A stretch of 35,845 nt of DNA from Syntrophomonas sp. UBA5314. GTDB lineage: Bacteria; Bacillota; Syntrophomonadia; Syntrophomonadales; Syntrophomonadaceae. The DNA lies in contig DHRK01000018.1 in the NCBI GenBank assembly GCA_002410325.1, forward strand, positions 1-35,845, read 5' to 3'. Below the pieces are notes generated by a model. It was given only the letters and a program-made list of their open reading frames with translations. It made no database searches and had not been told where the DNA came from. Below, one piece after another: positions 22,147 to 31,245 of this stretch (the first letter of the stretch is position 1; the number at the start of each line of letters is the position of its first letter). The position numbers were made by a program, and so were the translations under genes.

Positions 22147-24465
22147 CTAATCAGCGTAGTAGTTGATCAGGCTTCCCTTCAGGATGATGCTTCTCTCGTC
22201 AGCGCTGAGCTTCTTCAAATAGAGCTGGATGGAACGGACCCCCTGGCTGTTTATGATCTGGGCCGGTACCAGCTCTTCCCCCTTTTCCATCCGGCTGCGG
22301 ATGTCGGGAACGAAGACGATGTCACCCATGGCAAACGGCACCGCTTTATCGACTGTAAAGGGCAGCATGCCCCAGTTTATCAGGTTGCTCCGATATCTCT
22401 TGGTGGCGTATTCAACTGCCAGGTTGGCCCAGGCCCCCAGAACCTTCTGACAGGACGCGGCCTGTTCCCGGGCCGAGCCATCCCCCGGTTTTACCGCGTA
22501 AACCACACTGCCGATGGCACTGCTCTTTAGAAGGGCGAAGGCGTCGCTCCACTGGCTGTTGTTGCCGGCCACTCGGGCGGCTATATCCTGCAAATCTCCA
22601 GACATCTGGCCCTGACCGTTTTCGAACAGCCGGCGGCGTTCCTGTTCCAGCTCCTGAATCCGCTTGGCCCGGCCCACATAGCCGGGGTCTTTCCTGGACA
22701 GGGTAAACTCAGCCAGCCGCATGGGATTGGAGCGGAAGGAAGAGGTCTCTCCCGAGGGAATCAGTTCGTCAGTGGTGGTTACCGGATCGGTAATCACGCA
22801 GGCCACCTCCAGGATGAGGTTTTCCGGGAGGGCGCTCATGGCCGGCCAGTCGGCAATGTTCGGTCCAAATCGCAGCGCTTCTTCCGCTGCCGCGTGGCCA
22901 AATCCATCATAAACGCGGTTGGCATATATATCCTTGCAGAAAGTGTAAGCTACCGGTGCAGGCTTGAAGTCGACTTCGGTAGCCGGGGTCAGCAAACCGC
23001 CGTTCAAAGCGCTGGCGGCTATGGAACGGGCGTCCATCAGGGCAACCGACGATATCTGGCCGTCACCCGGTTTGGAGCCTTCCCGGTTGGGGAAGTTGCG
23101 GGTGGAATGCCTGATGCTCAGGCCGCCGTTGGCCGGCACATCTCCGGCCCCAAAGCAGGGTCCGCAGAAAGCCGTTTTTATAGTGATGCCGGCCGCCATC
23201 AATTGGGCGGCGGCTCCATCCCTGATCAATTCGTAGAAAATGGGCTGGCTGGCCGGGTAGACGCTGAAAGACAGCGGGCCGTTGCCTATCGAATGATTTT
23301 CGACCATGGAGGCGACATCATAGAGGTTCTCAAAGGTGCCGCCGGCGCATCCGGCCACTATACCCTGATCCGCCCGCAGCCTTCCGTTTACGATCTTGTC
23401 GGTAAGCGTGAACTGGATATGGGGATTTTCCAGCTGCTTGCGCCCCTCTTCTTCCACTGTTTTCAAGATGTCGTAAGGATTCCGGTTCAATTCAGCAATA
23501 GTATAGACATTGCTCGGGTGGAAGGGCAGGGCGATCATCGGTTCAATCCGGGCCAGGTCGACCAGGATGGCCCCGTCGTAATAGGCTGCGTCACCCGGGT
23601 TTAATTCGGTATAGCATTCCGGGCGGCCGTGAATGGCATAGTATTCTTTTACCCGTTCATCGGTCATCCAGATCGAACTCAGGCAGGTTGTTTCAGTGGT
23701 CATTACATCGATGCCGTTTCGGTAGTCGACCGATAGTTCCTTGATGCCCGGGCCGACAAATTCCAGCACCTTGTTATTGACAAAGCCGTTGCCAAACACC
23801 GCGCCGATGATGGCCAGGGCCACATCCTGGGGACCGACGCCGGGCCGGGGCCGGCCTTCCAGGTAAACCGCGATGATCTCCGGATAGGCCACATCGTAGG
23901 TCTTGTTCAGCAGCTGCTTTACCAGTTCCGGACCGCCTTCCCCTATGGCCATGGTGCCCAGGGCTCCGTAGCGGGTGTGGCTGTCCGAACCCAAAATCAT
24001 ATGGCCGCAGCAGCTCATCATTTCCCGCATATACTGGTGAATGACCGCTTGATGGGCGGGCACGTAAATCCCCCCGTACTTCTGCGCAGCCGACAGGCCG
24101 AAAATATGGTCGTCTTCGTTTATAGTTCCCCCCACCGCGCAGAGGCTGTTATGACAGTTGGTCAATACGTATGGAATGGGAAACTCCTTCAATCCGCTGG
24201 CCCGGGCGGTCTGCACGATGCCCACGTAGGTGATGTCATGAGAAGCCAGGGCATCAAAGCGTATTTTAAGCTCCCCGGCATCACCACCGGTATTATGCCG
24301 GGCCAGGATTTTGTAAGCGATGGTATTTTTTTGCGCGTCATCCCGGTTTAATTGAACCGGGTCAAATCCAGACCGGCCTTTTAAAACCCTGGGCTGGCCG
24401 TCGGCCATCTCCACCAGCGTCTCTCTGTTGAGGAAGTATATCCTATTGTCAACCAAGCGAACCAA
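22147..24465 (-). CDS. Aconitase-family hydratase, YbhJ type
   Basis: A 772-residue aconitase homologue. The [4Fe-4S] ligands are visible: the first cysteine in T-E-T-T-C-L-S-S and the pair in F-C-G-P-C-F-G-A-G-D; the substrate motif G-S-D-S-H-T-R-Y-G is at about residue 160 and a C-terminal swivelling domain follows (S-N-L-I-N-W-G-M-L-P-F). Its architecture and length fit E. coli YbhJ, whose substrate is not known, rather than citrate-cycle AcnA or AcnB. It probably hydrates or isomerises a tricarboxylate-like acid. The start is TTG with GGAGG exactly 7 nt upstream. It is monocistronic with its own promoter and a shared terminator. Calling it aconitate hydratase would be unsafe. Confidence 0.88.
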   Translation of the reverse strand: MVRLVDNRIYFLNRETLVEMADGQPRVLKGRSGFDPVQLNRDDAQKNTIAYKILARHNTGGDAGELKIRFDALASHDITYVGIVQTARASGLKEFPIPYVLTNCHNSLCAVGGTINEDDHIFGLSAAQKYGGIYVPAHQAVIHQYMREMMSCCGHMILGSDSHTRYGALGTMAIGEGGPELVKQLLNKTYDVAYPEIIAVYLEGRPRPGVGPQDVALAIIGAVFGNGFVNNKVLEFVGPGIKELSVDYRNGIDVMTTETTCLSSIWMTDERVKEYYAIHGRPECYTELNPGDAAYYDGAILVDLARIEPMIALPFHPSNVYTIAELNRNPYDILKTVEEEGRKQLENPHIQFTLTDKIVNGRLRADQGIVAGCAGGTFENLYDVASMVENHSIGNGPLSFSVYPASQPIFYELIRDGAAAQLMAAGITIKTAFCGPCFGAGDVPANGGLSIRHSTRNFPNREGSKPGDGQISSVALMDARSIAASALNGGLLTPATEVDFKPAPVAYTFCKDIYANRVYDGFGHAAAEEALRFGPNIADWPAMSALPENLILEVACVITDPVTTTDELIPSGETSSFRSNPMRLAEFTLSRKDPGYVGRAKRIQELEQERRRLFENGQGQMSGDLQDIAARVAGNNSQWSDAFALLKSSAIGSVVYAVKPGDGSAREQAASCQKVLGAWANLAVEYATKRYRSNLINWGMLPFTVDKAVPFAMGDIVFVPDIRSRMEKGEELVPAQIINSQGVRSIQLYLKKLSADERSIILKGSLINYYAD

Positions 24466-24514
24466 ATCAGCACCTCCAAAAATCGTCCCTAAATATATTA
24501 AAAAATCAAACCAT

Positions 24515-24543
24515 TTATTATTTTAACACAGGATAGCCTGCAA
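24515..24543 (-). promoter_or_regulatory. Candidate promoter of the YbhJ-type hydratase gene
   Basis: Minus strand TTGCAG (24538-24543), 17-nt spacer, TAATAA (24515-24520), about 50 bp before the start codon. Confidence 0.45.
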
Positions 24544-24703
24544 GGATGTCCCTTCAATGATGTATGCAATGCAAGAGAAGTTCCCCAGGCGAATAATGCC
24601 TACCGGGATTCCGGCTCCATCTGCCAGAAAACCCGGCCCTCGTCAGTATTCGCAGGTTTGTTGCCATGAAATTTCGTAAAGGAATGCTGTGCTGGCAAAC
24701 CCT

Positions 24704-26671
24704 TCAGTCCTCCGGCGGTATTTCAACAATATTGCCTTCAACATGCCTTTTGCGCATCAGTTTCCGCCTTTTCCGGTTTTCTTTACTCTCCAGGACAATG
24801 TCCAGATCGTAGTCTTCCGGGTAGAGATCTTTGGCTTCGATATGCAGCGAGAGCCGCTTATGATTGATCCGGTATTTCTTCTTCATGACCATCACCACCA
24901 CTTCCCCCCGGCTGTTGACCGGTTCACAGACGACCCCGGTGCGCTTCATGGTGCTGATATAAACCCGGTCTCCCTTGGCAAAGGGAGCTACGGGAGTCTG
25001 CGCCTGCCTGGCCAGACGTTCTTCGCGGGCCACTTGATTTTGCATCTCTTCGACTCCCTGGCGGTGTTCCGGCGGCGGCTGCGGCATTGTACGCGAATCT
25101 ATATCGATGGCCGTGAAATCCTCCTTGGCATAGTCTTTCTTTTCTTTATAAGTAATTTCATGGGCCCGGGACACGATGCGCCGGTCCACCCCCAGCCGCA
25201 GGGCAATGAGGAAGGCGTGGCTTTCTCCGGCTTCCCCTACCACCAGGCGATAAAGCGGCTTCAGGCTGGCCAGGTCAAAAGCCATGGAGCCGTTCTCAAA
25301 TCCCGGAGTGCTGCTGGCAAATTCCTTGATTTCACTGATATGGGTGGTGGCTATGATGCTGGCTCCCCGGGCGAAGATCTCCTCCAAAACGGCTATGGCG
25401 AATCCCATTCCTTCACCGGGATCGGTTCCGGCCCCCAGTTCATCCATCAAGACCAGGGTATAGGGATCAGCACAGTCAATGATGCGGGCTATATTTTGTA
25501 CGTGCCCGGAAAAAGTGCTCAAAGACTGCTCGATGCTCTGGCTGTCGCCGATGTCGGTCCGCACATCGGCGAAGACGGCCAGTTCAGTCCCAGGCTGGGC
25601 CGGGATGTGCAGGCCGGACTGGGCCATCAAGGTCAGAAGGCCCACCGTTTTCAAAGCCACGGTTTTCCCGCCGGTGTTGGGGCCGGTTATGATCAAGGCC
25701 CGGTAGCTCCCCCCCAATTCTACATCCAGGGGAACCGCCGCCTCCCCCAGCAGGGGGTGCCGCCCTCTCTTTAAGCTTATACGGTTACGGGTATTGAGCG
25801 CAGCCGGTATACCTCGGAGAGCTCTGCCGTAACGGGCCTTGGCAAATACGAAATCGTAGTGCTCCATAAGCTCTTTATTGATGCCCAATTCCCGGCTCTG
25901 CAGAGCCACCGCTTCACTGAGCGAGGTCAAAATTCGAAATACCTCCCGTTCCTCTTGGTTTTGGAGCAGGCTGTGCTCGCTCTGCAGGCGGCTGACCGCG
26001 GCCGGTTCCATAAAAAGAGTAGCGCCGCTGGCGGATACATCAAGCACGCTGCCTGGGAAGCTCCGCTTGTACTCTTTTTTAACCGGGACTACATAGCGGC
26101 CGCCCCGGCTGCTTATCAAAGGTTCCTGCAGCATGGGGGCGGTGCTGGAACCGGTCAAAATGCTGTTCAGCTTTTGCTTGATCTTGGCCTCCGCTATCTG
26201 CATCTTCTTTCTCACTTTACCGAGCTCGGCACTGGCCCGGTCATCTACCTGATGGTTTTTGATGCAGCGGTCAATTTCTTCCGCCAGCTCACGGCATTCA
26301 AACATGGAAAGGGCGTAGCTTGAGATTCGAGGCGCGGCGTATTCCATGGCGTTCATAAATTTCCGCATGCGCCGCACCCCTTCCAGCAGATCCTTCACCG
26401 CACCCAGTTCGGAGGGATTCAATATCGCCCCCTTGACGGCTTTAGGAAGGATCTCCTCCAGGTCTTCCATAGCGGCCAGCGGTATGCTGGAGTTTATCTC
26501 CAGAATGCTGCCGGCCTCAGTTGTTTCAGCTATCCACTCTTCTATTACCCGGATATTGGCGGATGGGTGCAGCCGTTCAATGTGCTTTCGGGCGCCCGCT
26601 GACAGGGCGTATTCTCCCAGAAGTTCTTTGATTTTGTCGTATTCCAGCGTCTTTATAGCGTTTTCATTCAT
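24704..26671 (-). CDS. MutS2-like ATPase without the Smr nuclease domain
   Basis: A 655-residue MutS-family protein. It has the MutS2-type clamp/lever core (residues 1-290), Walker A G-P-N-T-G-G-K-T (330-337), the signature S-T-F-S-G-H and Walker B L-V-L-M-D-E-L-G-A-G-T-D-P, and the T-T-H switch histidine. Typical MutS2 has about 780 residues with a C-terminal Smr endonuclease domain; here the protein ends in a KOW-like segment (G-D-R-V-Y-I-S-T-M-K-R-T-G-V-V) and a basic tail (N-R-K-R-R-K-L-M-R-K-R). The frame is intact, so the domain is absent rather than lost by frameshift. MutS2 acts in suppression of recombination and rescue of stalled ribosomes; this paralog may keep the DNA or ribosome ATPase role only. 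ATG follows GGGAGG. Confidence 0.88.
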   Translation of the reverse strand: MNENAIKTLEYDKIKELLGEYALSAGARKHIERLHPSANIRVIEEWIAETTEAGSILEINSSIPLAAMEDLEEILPKAVKGAILNPSELGAVKDLLEGVRRMRKFMNAMEYAAPRISSYALSMFECRELAEEIDRCIKNHQVDDRASAELGKVRKKMQIAEAKIKQKLNSILTGSSTAPMLQEPLISSRGGRYVVPVKKEYKRSFPGSVLDVSASGATLFMEPAAVSRLQSEHSLLQNQEEREVFRILTSLSEAVALQSRELGINKELMEHYDFVFAKARYGRALRGIPAALNTRNRISLKRGRHPLLGEAAVPLDVELGGSYRALIITGPNTGGKTVALKTVGLLTLMAQSGLHIPAQPGTELAVFADVRTDIGDSQSIEQSLSTFSGHVQNIARIIDCADPYTLVLMDELGAGTDPGEGMGFAIAVLEEIFARGASIIATTHISEIKEFASSTPGFENGSMAFDLASLKPLYRLVVGEAGESHAFLIALRLGVDRRIVSRAHEITYKEKKDYAKEDFTAIDIDSRTMPQPPPEHRQGVEEMQNQVAREERLARQAQTPVAPFAKGDRVYISTMKRTGVVCEPVNSRGEVVVMVMKKKYRINHKRLSLHIEAKDLYPEDYDLDIVLESKENRKRRKLMRKRHVEGNIVEIPPED

Positions 26672-26740
26672 TGCTCATGCCTCCCTGATAATGCCCGATC
26701 CGGGGAGGGACGCCGCTAAATCTGAAAAACCCGGCTTGAT

Positions 26741-26776
26741 AAAAAAACTGCCAGCAACACGCCCATTGCTGACAGT
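26741..26776 (-). terminator. Terminator after the SAM methyltransferase gene
   Basis: Minus-strand stem ACTGTCAGCAA/TTGCTGGCAGT (11 bp with one wobble), 8-nt loop, then seven T. It lies about 280 bp after the methyltransferase stop and 70 bp before the MutS2-like start. I see no gene in the 26777-27054 stretch. Confidence 0.75.
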
Positions 26777-27054
26777 TCAAACTCATTTCCAGGGGACCTT
26801 TAAATAAAAAAATCGCGCCGGAGCACGGACACGATCAATTTAAACCCTCTATTTTATCAGCATACCGTTGTTTCCAGACAAGCAGGTCCACAGCAAAATC
26901 AGCCTGGCTGAAGCCAGACCCGATGCCTTCCGGACCATCTATTGGTTTTGCTTATTGGGTATCAACGACTGCGGACAAAAACACAACTCCCTAATTTAAC
27001 TTCTCTTTAATCCTAAAGCAAATCGGCTCCATAATCAAGCCGTAAACCTCCCTT

Positions 27055-27723
27055 TTATTTATCGGCCTCCACCATATAGTAAGCGATGGTGTGCCGGCCC
27101 CCGCCTTCGCTGCGAACCAGGGAGTCAATCTTGAGGCCGCTGAAGCCGGCCTTTCTCCATAGGCGGTTAATCTCCTCCTTATCAAAGCAATGGATTTGGC
27201 CTTTGCCCTGGAGCGGCCCTTCGGCCAGGCCGCGATAGGTGTTATCACCCAGATGGATTCCGGTGTCAAAGGCGTCGGTAGCCTTGTTAAACAGGCCGGT
27301 GGAAAAGAATTTGCCCGGATTTTTCAGCACCCGGTGGCATTCCTTTAAAATGAGTTTGATATGCTCCAAACGGTTGGCGGAAATCATAGCCGAGTCAATG
27401 ACTCCGTCAAAGAAGCGGTCCGGGAAGGGCATCCGGGCAGCGTCGCCGACCACCAGGACCGCCTGCAATCCCTCCTCGCTGATCCGCTTCCCGGCCTTTT
27501 CTATGGCCGCTGCCGAGCCATCAAAGCCGTAGACTGAAAAACCCTCCCGGGCCAAAAACCAGGCTACCGCCCCGCCCCCACAGCCGGCGTCCAGAATTTT
27601 TACCCCGGAGCGCTGGGCCCCATAAAAGTTGCGGGCGACAAAACGCACCACCTCTTCGCCCGGGTATTTTCCCCATTCCTGTTCACGGTGGATGGTTTCC
27701 CAGCCCGGATCAAAACTCCGCAT
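27055..27723 (-). CDS. Class I SAM-dependent methyltransferase
   Basis: A 222-residue soluble methyltransferase. The SAM site is I-L-D-A-G-C-G-G-G-A-V-A-W-F, followed by the acidic end of beta-2 (Y-G-F-D-G-S) and the beta-4 region F-F-D-G-V-I-D-S. The N-terminal F-D-P-G-W-E-T-I-H-R-E-Q-E-W-G-K-Y-P is typical of methyltransferases found with nonulosonic-acid and surface-polysaccharide genes. It is divergent from the legionaminic-type operon that starts 155 bp away, so it may methylate a sugar or an associated substrate, which is inference. I chose the ATG at 27723 because it gives the usual family N-terminus; the ATG seven codons earlier has no ribosome site. Confidence 0.82.
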   Translation of the reverse strand: MRSFDPGWETIHREQEWGKYPGEEVVRFVARNFYGAQRSGVKILDAGCGGGAVAWFLAREGFSVYGFDGSAAAIEKAGKRISEEGLQAVLVVGDAARMPFPDRFFDGVIDSAMISANRLEHIKLILKECHRVLKNPGKFFSTGLFNKATDAFDTGIHLGDNTYRGLAEGPLQGKGQIHCFDKEEINRLWRKAGFSGLKIDSLVRSEGGGRHTIAYYMVEADK

Positions 27724-27878
27724 AAACCCCACCCCGGCCTTCATCGTTTACTGATTCATATGATTCTTGCGAATCCAGTGTGCCTTCCATGTTCAATATA
27801 AAACGCCTTCAGAAAGTCACCAGTCCGCAGGCCGCCTCATATAATTTAGCAATAGCTATAAAGGTGGAACAGGCCGTC

Positions 27879-29066
27879 ATGGGTTGTACTGACAGGCGTA
27901 AAATCTGCGTGGTAACCGGCAGCAGGGCCGAATATGGACTGCTCTACTGGCTGCTGAAGAATATCGCGGGTGATCCGGAACTCCTTTTGCAACTGGTGGC
28001 GACCGGCGCTCATCTCTCCCCCGAGTACGGCCTCACCTACCGAATTATTGAAAACGACGGATTCACAATAGATGAGAAGCTGGAAATCCTCCTGTCCGGT
28101 GACACCAAAACCGCCATGGCCAAATCCCTGGGCCTGGCGGTCATTGGTTTTGCCGAGCTGCTGCAGCGCCTGCAGCCTGATCTGCTGGTGCTTCTGGGCG
28201 ATCGCTACGAGATCCTGGCCGCCGCCCAGGCCGCCCTGCTGCTGGCCGTCCCCGTCGCTCACATATCGGGGGGCGAGTGCACCGAAGGAGTGGTTGACGA
28301 GGCGGTTCGCCACGCCGTTACCAAAATGTCCCATCTCCATTTTGTGGCCTGTGAAGTCTACCGCAAGCGGGTTATTCAACTGGGCGAAGATCCGGGACGG
28401 GTTTTCAACTACGGAGATCCGGGCCTGGATAACCTGCGCCGGCTTACCCTGTTTACCCGCAGCGAGCTGGAGCAGCAACTGGATTTTGAACTGGGAGATC
28501 TGAATTTCCTGGTGGCCTACCACCCGCTTACCCTGGATAAAGACCAGGCGGAAGGCATTCAGGGGATCAATGAATTGCTGGCCGCCCTGGACTGGTTTCC
28601 CCAGGCGCGCATCATCATCACCGGGGCCAATGCCGACGCCGGAGGACGGGCCATCAATGAAAGGCTGCGCGCCTATGCCAGGAATAACAGCCCCCGGGTG
28701 CTTTATTGCGCGTCACTGGGACAGAAGCGCTATCTTAGCGCTTTGAAGCATTGCCAGGTGCTGATAGGCAATTCCTCCAGCGGGATTGTGGAAGCCCCGG
28801 TCCTGCAAACAGCTACGGTAAATATCGGAGAGCGCCAGGCAGGGCGCTTAAAGGCCGCCTCTATTATCGACTGCCGCACAGCACCGGCGGAAATAATCAA
28901 ATCCATCCGCCTGGCGACATCGCCCGCATTTCAAAACCAGCTGGCTGAAGTGCAGTCCCTCTACGGGGATGATGACGCCTCCTGGAAGATCAAAGAGTCG
29001 TTAAAAAGGGCCAGCCTCGCAGGCCTAACCAGGAAAAGGTTTTATGACCTCGATTTTACCTATTAA
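27879..29066 (+). CDS. legG: UDP/GDP-N-acetylglucosamine 2-epimerase, hydrolysing (LegG/NeuC type)
   Basis: A 395-residue epimerase of the NeuC group, recognised by the opening K-I-C-V-V-T-G-S-R-A-E-Y-G, the G-D-R-Y-E-I-L-A-A-A segment, H-I-S-G-G-E-C-T-E-G-V-V-D-E with catalytic acidic residues, and I-G-N-S-S-S-G-I-V-E-A near the end. It releases the 2-epimerised hexosamine used by NeuB-type synthases. With PtmE and LegF in the same operon, legionaminic acid is more likely than sialic acid. I start at the ATG after AAAGGTGG; a frame 33 codons longer contains a TATAAT box (27840-27845) that probably belongs to the operon promoter. First gene of six on the plus strand. The synthase NeuB/LegI is not in the window. 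Confidence 0.88.
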   Translation: MGCTDRRKICVVTGSRAEYGLLYWLLKNIAGDPELLLQLVATGAHLSPEYGLTYRIIENDGFTIDEKLEILLSGDTKTAMAKSLGLAVIGFAELLQRLQPDLLVLLGDRYEILAAAQAALLLAVPVAHISGGECTEGVVDEAVRHAVTKMSHLHFVACEVYRKRVIQLGEDPGRVFNYGDPGLDNLRRLTLFTRSELEQQLDFELGDLNFLVAYHPLTLDKDQAEGIQGINELLAALDWFPQARIIITGANADAGGRAINERLRAYARNNSPRVLYCASLGQKRYLSALKHCQVLIGNSSSGIVEAPVLQTATVNIGERQAGRLKAASIIDCRTAPAEIIKSIRLATSPAFQNQLAEVQSLYGDDDASWKIKESLKRASLAGLTRKRFYDLDFTY

Positions 29067-30159
29067 TCCGGATATGAATATAGGCGGGGAACTGACTCTG
29101 TCCCTGGACGATTTTCTGGTCAACCCCGGGATATCCGACTTTTGGCCCGGTCAGCACCGCCATCGGCTCCTGCTTGATACCGGCCGCTCGGCCATATACC
29201 TGGCTCTTTTGAGCATATTGCAGCGGGGCGGAAAAAAAGAGGCCTGGCTGCCCGCCTATTGCTGTTCATCGGTCTTGACGCCCTTTCAGCGACTGGGTTT
29301 TAAAATACGCTTCTACACGATGGGCCGGGACCTGGCATCACCGGGGGAATTGCCACTTGATCTCGATCTTAACAACCGCACCTTCCTGTTCATTCACTAT
29401 TTCGGCAAAAGGAATCAAACCATACACGACTATTTAACGGCCTGCCAAAGCCGCCAGCGCTTCTTCGTGATAGAAGACTGCGTGCAGGCCCTTTTCACCC
29501 GGGGCTTGGGATGCTTTGACTACGCGGTTTACAGCTTGCGCAAGTTTCTTCCCCTGCCGGACGGGGCATTGCTCAGTTCCGGCACCCCCCTGGCGCCGTT
29601 TAACCTGGCTCCTCCCGACGAAGGGTTTGTGTCGCGCCGTTTGATCGGCAAACTGATCCGGGGGCGGGTGGATAACGCCGGATTCCTGGACCTGTTTGCC
29701 GAGGCCGAGGCATTTATTGATCAGGAGCCCCAACCGCGAGCTATGTCGTTTTTATCCCGCTACCTGACAGAGCGCCTCACCCCCTCCCCCATCGCTGCCC
29801 GGCGAATGGCCAATTTCAACTACCTCTTGCAGCTGTTGCAAGAGGTCCCGGTTCCGGCCCAGCCATTGTTCCACGAGTTGGAAGCAGGTGAAGTCCCCCT
29901 GGGCCTGCCGCTGGAACTGGACCCGGACCTGCGCGAACCGCTGCGTTCCTATCTTAAGGGCCAGGGGATCTATTGCCCGGTTCACTGGCCGCTGGCCGAC
30001 GCCCGCCAGGCTGTTTTTCCGGCCGAGCGGCTTTTAAGCCATTCCCTGCTCACCCTGCCCCTGGACCAAAGCCTGTCAGAGGATCAGATCGCCTATACCG
30101 TTGAAAAAATCCGGCGTTTCTTCCGGAGCCGCTCCAGCTCGGTTCCTCCACGCCTTTGA
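29044..30159 (+). CDS. DegT/DnrJ-fold PLP-dependent protein, divergent
   Basis: A 371-residue protein with the aspartate-aminotransferase fold of the DegT/DnrJ/EryC1/StrS family but low similarity to standard sugar aminotransferases. Visible landmarks: D-T-G-R-S-A-I-Y-L-A-L at residue 45, L-P-A-Y-C-C-S-S-V (69-77), V-I-E-D-C-V-Q-A with the PLP-ring aspartate (Asp145), and S-L-R-K-F-L-P-L-P-D-G-A with the likely PLP lysine (Lys167). It overlaps the end of legG by 23 bp, with AGGAAAAGG upstream of its ATG. It might aminate a keto-sugar or amidate a wall component; the legionaminic pathway's usual aminotransferase (LegC) is longer conserved and I cannot equate the two. The neighbouring FemAB-like gene may be its functional partner. 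Confidence 0.75.
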   Translation: MTSILPINPDMNIGGELTLSLDDFLVNPGISDFWPGQHRHRLLLDTGRSAIYLALLSILQRGGKKEAWLPAYCCSSVLTPFQRLGFKIRFYTMGRDLASPGELPLDLDLNNRTFLFIHYFGKRNQTIHDYLTACQSRQRFFVIEDCVQALFTRGLGCFDYAVYSLRKFLPLPDGALLSSGTPLAPFNLAPPDEGFVSRRLIGKLIRGRVDNAGFLDLFAEAEAFIDQEPQPRAMSFLSRYLTERLTPSPIAARRMANFNYLLQLLQEVPVPAQPLFHELEAGEVPLGLPLELDPDLREPLRSYLKGQGIYCPVHWPLADARQAVFPAERLLSHSLLTLPLDQSLSEDQIAYTVEKIRRFFRSRSSSVPPRL

Positions 30160-30201
30160 GGAGAACATCGTTTTTGCCCATGTATTGAAGGAGGCCAGCT
30201 T

Positions 30202-31194
30202 ATGCAGCTTGACTTTTATCAGGCTGAATCAGCCTTTAACCAACTGCCCGGTTATCTCCAACACCCCCACTTCCATCCCCGCTACGTTATAGCCGACGCT
30301 TGGCGGGACCGGGATTTGCAGCCCGTATTTTTCGTTTACCGGGAGGGGGCCGCGCTCTATTACTACGCCTTCCACCTGGGGCGGGTGCCAGGAGCGGAAT
30401 GGCGAGATATCCAGGCCCCCTATCCCTATGGCGGCCCCCTGTCATCATCAGCTGACAGCGGCTTTCTGGCCCGGGCCGGGCGGGAATTTGAGCACTGGTG
30501 CCGGGAACAGAAGGTCCTGGCGGAATTCGTGCGATTTCATCCCCTGGCCGAGAACTGGCGTTTTTTTGCCGGCGGCATCCAGGACCTCCGGGATACGGTG
30601 TGGATTGACCTGGAGCAGGAAGCGCTTTTCAAGTCATTCAGCTCCCGGGTAAAAAACGCCATCCGCAAGGCGGAAAAGAGCCAGCTTGACCTGGAATGGC
30701 AGAGCGCTGCCGCCTGCCCGCGCTTTTTATCCCTTTACCGGCAGGCCATGGATGGGTTGCTCGCCGATCGCTTTTATTATTTTCCCCGAACTTACTTCGA
30801 GGAACTGGGCCGCTGGGGTCAATTCCGCCTGCTCTTTTGCCGCAAAGAAGATGAGTTAATTGGGGCATCACTCTTTCTCTATAATGCACGTATGATGGAA
30901 TACCATCTGGCAGCATCCACTCCGGAAGGCCGGAGATTGAATGCCGGCGCCCTGCTCCTGGCCCAAGCGGCCGAAGAAGGGCGCCGGCTGGGCTGCCGGC
31001 GGATGCACCTGGGGGGAGGAACCGATAACCGGGCTGACAATTCCCTTTTGTTCTTTAAATCCGGTTTTTCCAAACACCGCGCCCGCTTTAAAATCGGGCG
31101 TCGCATCCACCGGGCGGCCGACTATTATCGAATGCTGGCCGAATGGAAGGCCCAAGGCCATGCCGGTGAAAGAATTCTATTTTACCGTCCATGA
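30202..31194 (+). CDS. FemAB/BioF2-like GNAT-fold transferase
   Basis: A 330-residue soluble protein with two GNAT-like halves as in FemABX peptidyltransferases and the CelD/BioF2 acetyltransferase group. Useful landmarks are F-S-S-R-V-K-N-A-I-R-K-A-E-K-S near residue 150, the R-L-L-F-C-R-K-E-D-E-L-I-G-A-S-L-F core, and G-C-R-R-M-H-L-G-G-G-T-D followed by L-L-F-F-K-S-G-F near residue 275, which is the usual acyl-donor end of the fold. Such proteins transfer an acyl or aminoacyl group to an amine; in a sugar operon N-acylation of the nonulosonic sugar is a reasonable guess. GGAGG lies before the ATG. It does not match LegH or PseH that I can recall. Confidence 0.75.
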   Translation: MQLDFYQAESAFNQLPGYLQHPHFHPRYVIADAWRDRDLQPVFFVYREGAALYYYAFHLGRVPGAEWRDIQAPYPYGGPLSSSADSGFLARAGREFEHWCREQKVLAEFVRFHPLAENWRFFAGGIQDLRDTVWIDLEQEALFKSFSSRVKNAIRKAEKSQLDLEWQSAAACPRFLSLYRQAMDGLLADRFYYFPRTYFEELGRWGQFRLLFCRKEDELIGASLFLYNARMMEYHLAASTPEGRRLNAGALLLAQAAEEGRRLGCRRMHLGGGTDNRADNSLLFFKSGFSKHRARFKIGRRIHRAADYYRMLAEWKAQGHAGERILFYRP

Positions 31195-31245
31195 TGAAAC
31201 TTACCTTACCCGCTTAAATACCATAACGATCGAGGTAATCGCCCC

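Noticed and set aside
24689..25774. 361-codon open frame on the plus strand
   Set aside because: Antisense to the intact MutS2-like gene; no ribosome site and no recognisable motif.
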